Translations under genes and position numbers: made by a program | Shown: piece after piece, positions 4,852 to 5,623 of the stretch | How positions within the stretch are numbered: position 1 is the stretch's first letter | How the letters are laid out: each line of letters opens with the position of its first letter | NCBI GenBank assembly: GCA_009839775.1 | Contig: VXOZ01000090.1 | Coordinates: forward strand, 1 to 5,623 | Reading direction: 5' to 3' | DNA length: 5,623 nt | From: Chloroflexota bacterium | GTDB taxonomy: Bacteria > Chloroflexota > UBA11872 > VXOZ01 | Notes under the pieces: generated by a model | The model's database searches: none | Seen by the model: the letters and a program-made list of their open reading frames with translations, nothing else | Told to the model about the DNA's origin: nothing

Positions 4852-5623
4852 GTGCTGACTTTGGCAAGACAGGTGGCAGCGGTGCTGAAACGCCGCGAAT
4901 CAGCCGTAATGGTCACCGTCGTCAATGCCCGAGGCGTCGACAACGGCGTGAAACTCGGCGCCAAGCTCCTCATCTCCGCAGACGGATTAAACCACGGTTC
5001 GCTGGGTTCCGAGGATCTTGACCGAGCAGCGTGTGAACAGGCTACAGACACAATCGGGGAGGGTGAACCGGGGCTTAAGCAGTACTTGCCCGATGGCACC
5101 CCTGCGCCACGCCGCAGCCGCACGTACGTTCAGTTGCTCTTTGAACCGCTCTTGCCCCCCGACCGGCTGCTCGTGATTGGAGCCGGACACATTGCCGTGC
5201 CGCTGCATGAAATCGGCACGATTTTGGGTTTTGAAGTGATAGTGGTGGATGACCGCGCGGATTTTGCCACGTGCGAGCGCTTCCCCCAAGCCGATGAAGT
5301 GCTCTGCATTCCGTTTGGTACCGTTCCCGCACAGATAGCCATCGACCGCACGACGTATCTGGTGCTCGTCACGCGCGCGCATGAGCATGATGAGGAGGTG
5401 CTCAAGCGGGTGGCGGATTCGCCGGCGCCGTACATTGGCATGATTGGCAGCAAGCGGCGCGTGATCACCGTCTACCGGCGGCTGCTCGAGGAAGGGGTGA
5501 CGCCCGAACAGCTCGCGCGCGTCTATGCTCCGGTTGGACTTGCCATAAACGCCCGGACGCCGCAGGAGATTGCGGTGGCCGTGAGGGCGGAAATTGTAAG
5601 CGTTAAACGGCAGGGCAAGGGCA
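4852..5623 (+). CDS. XdhC family protein with diverged N-terminal domain and C-terminal Rossmann domain (3' end outside window)
   Basis: The frame is open from the in-frame TGA at 4819 to the right edge; from GTG 4852 it gives 257 codons with no stop. Residues 1-80 form a diverged XdhC/CoxI N-terminal domain: VMVTVVNARG and GAKLLISADG (36-45) match the first xdhC product, but its GGGC is replaced by GSED (51-54). Residues about 104-245 are the XdhC C-terminal domain: IGAGHIA (109-115) is the nucleotide-binding loop, DDR (133-135) ends the second strand, and RAHEHDEEVL, YIGMIGSKRR (194-203) and ARVYAPVGL follow as expected. ARTPQEIAVAVRAEIV near the end is the usual C-terminal helix, so only a few residues are likely missing. 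With the preceding gene it would form a split two-protein XdhC for molybdenum-hydroxylase maturation. TTG 4861 is a less likely start. The molybdoenzyme or a cofactor gene may lie to the right; this cannot be checked here. Confidence 0.88.
   Translation, partial: MLTLARQVAAVLKRRESAVMVTVVNARGVDNGVKLGAKLLISADGLNHGSLGSEDLDRAACEQATDTIGEGEPGLKQYLPDGTPAPRRSRTYVQLLFEPLLPPDRLLVIGAGHIAVPLHEIGTILGFEVIVVDDRADFATCERFPQADEVLCIPFGTVPAQIAIDRTTYLVLVTRAHEHDEEVLKRVADSPAPYIGMIGSKRRVITVYRRLLEEGVTPEQLARVYAPVGLAINARTPQEIAVAVRAEIVSVKRQGKG

Noticed and set aside
4568..4858. Plus-strand open frame (96 codons) across the spacer between the xdhC genes
   Set aside because: The product is rich in Arg and Cys with no domain, starts inside the first xdhC gene in another frame, and has no ribosome binding site.
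4315..5623. One xdhC gene broken by frameshift or stop codons
   Set aside because: Both parts lie in the same frame, but the first product ends at the natural domain boundary and the second carries its own copy of the N-terminal domain, a start codon and a ribosome binding site. Two genes explain this better than one broken gene.

Overview
The window is a compact stretch of bacterial DNA, GC-rich by eye, with every recognisable gene on the + strand. It holds seven protein genes. The first is cut by the left edge and the last by the right edge. No rRNA, tRNA, CRISPR array, insertion sequence or phage gene was seen. The split XdhC pair, the MtaB-type methylthiotransferase and the small HIT protein fit a Chloroflexota- or Firmicutes/Actinobacteria-like bacterium. 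That placement is inference from gene content and has low confidence.

Left block (1-2144): the C-terminal half of a thiamine-diphosphate enzyme of the acetolactate-synthase superfamily, a Nudix hydrolase 31 bases later, and an NAD-type short-chain dehydrogenase/reductase 67 bases after that. The spacing suggests one transcript. The pairing of a ThDP lyase/synthase with an oxidoreductase suggests a small catabolic or biosynthetic operon, but its substrate cannot be read from this window. A stem-loop lies between the Nudix and SDR genes.

Middle block (2145-4169): a 149-base spacer with weak promoter and terminator-like signals, then an MtaB-type tRNA-t6A37 methylthiotransferase (radical SAM plus TRAM), then a 175-base spacer, then a small zinc-type HIT nucleotide-binding protein. 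These are housekeeping genes with no visible functional tie to the left block.

Right block (4170-5623): a good sigma70-type promoter (TTGACC, 17 bases, TATTAT) drives a pair of XdhC/CoxI-family genes for molybdenum-hydroxylase maturation. The first gene is a stand-alone XdhC N-terminal domain. The second, which starts at a GTG and runs off the right edge, has a diverged N-terminal domain followed by the XdhC C-terminal Rossmann domain. The 192 bases between them hold no gene but can fold into two adjacent hairpins. The molybdoenzyme they would serve is not in the window and may lie to the right.

Nothing here amounts to a clearly new system. The points most worth a second look are the split xdhC pair with its structured intercistronic spacer, the promoter that decides the first xdhC start, and the uncertain start of the methylthiotransferase.
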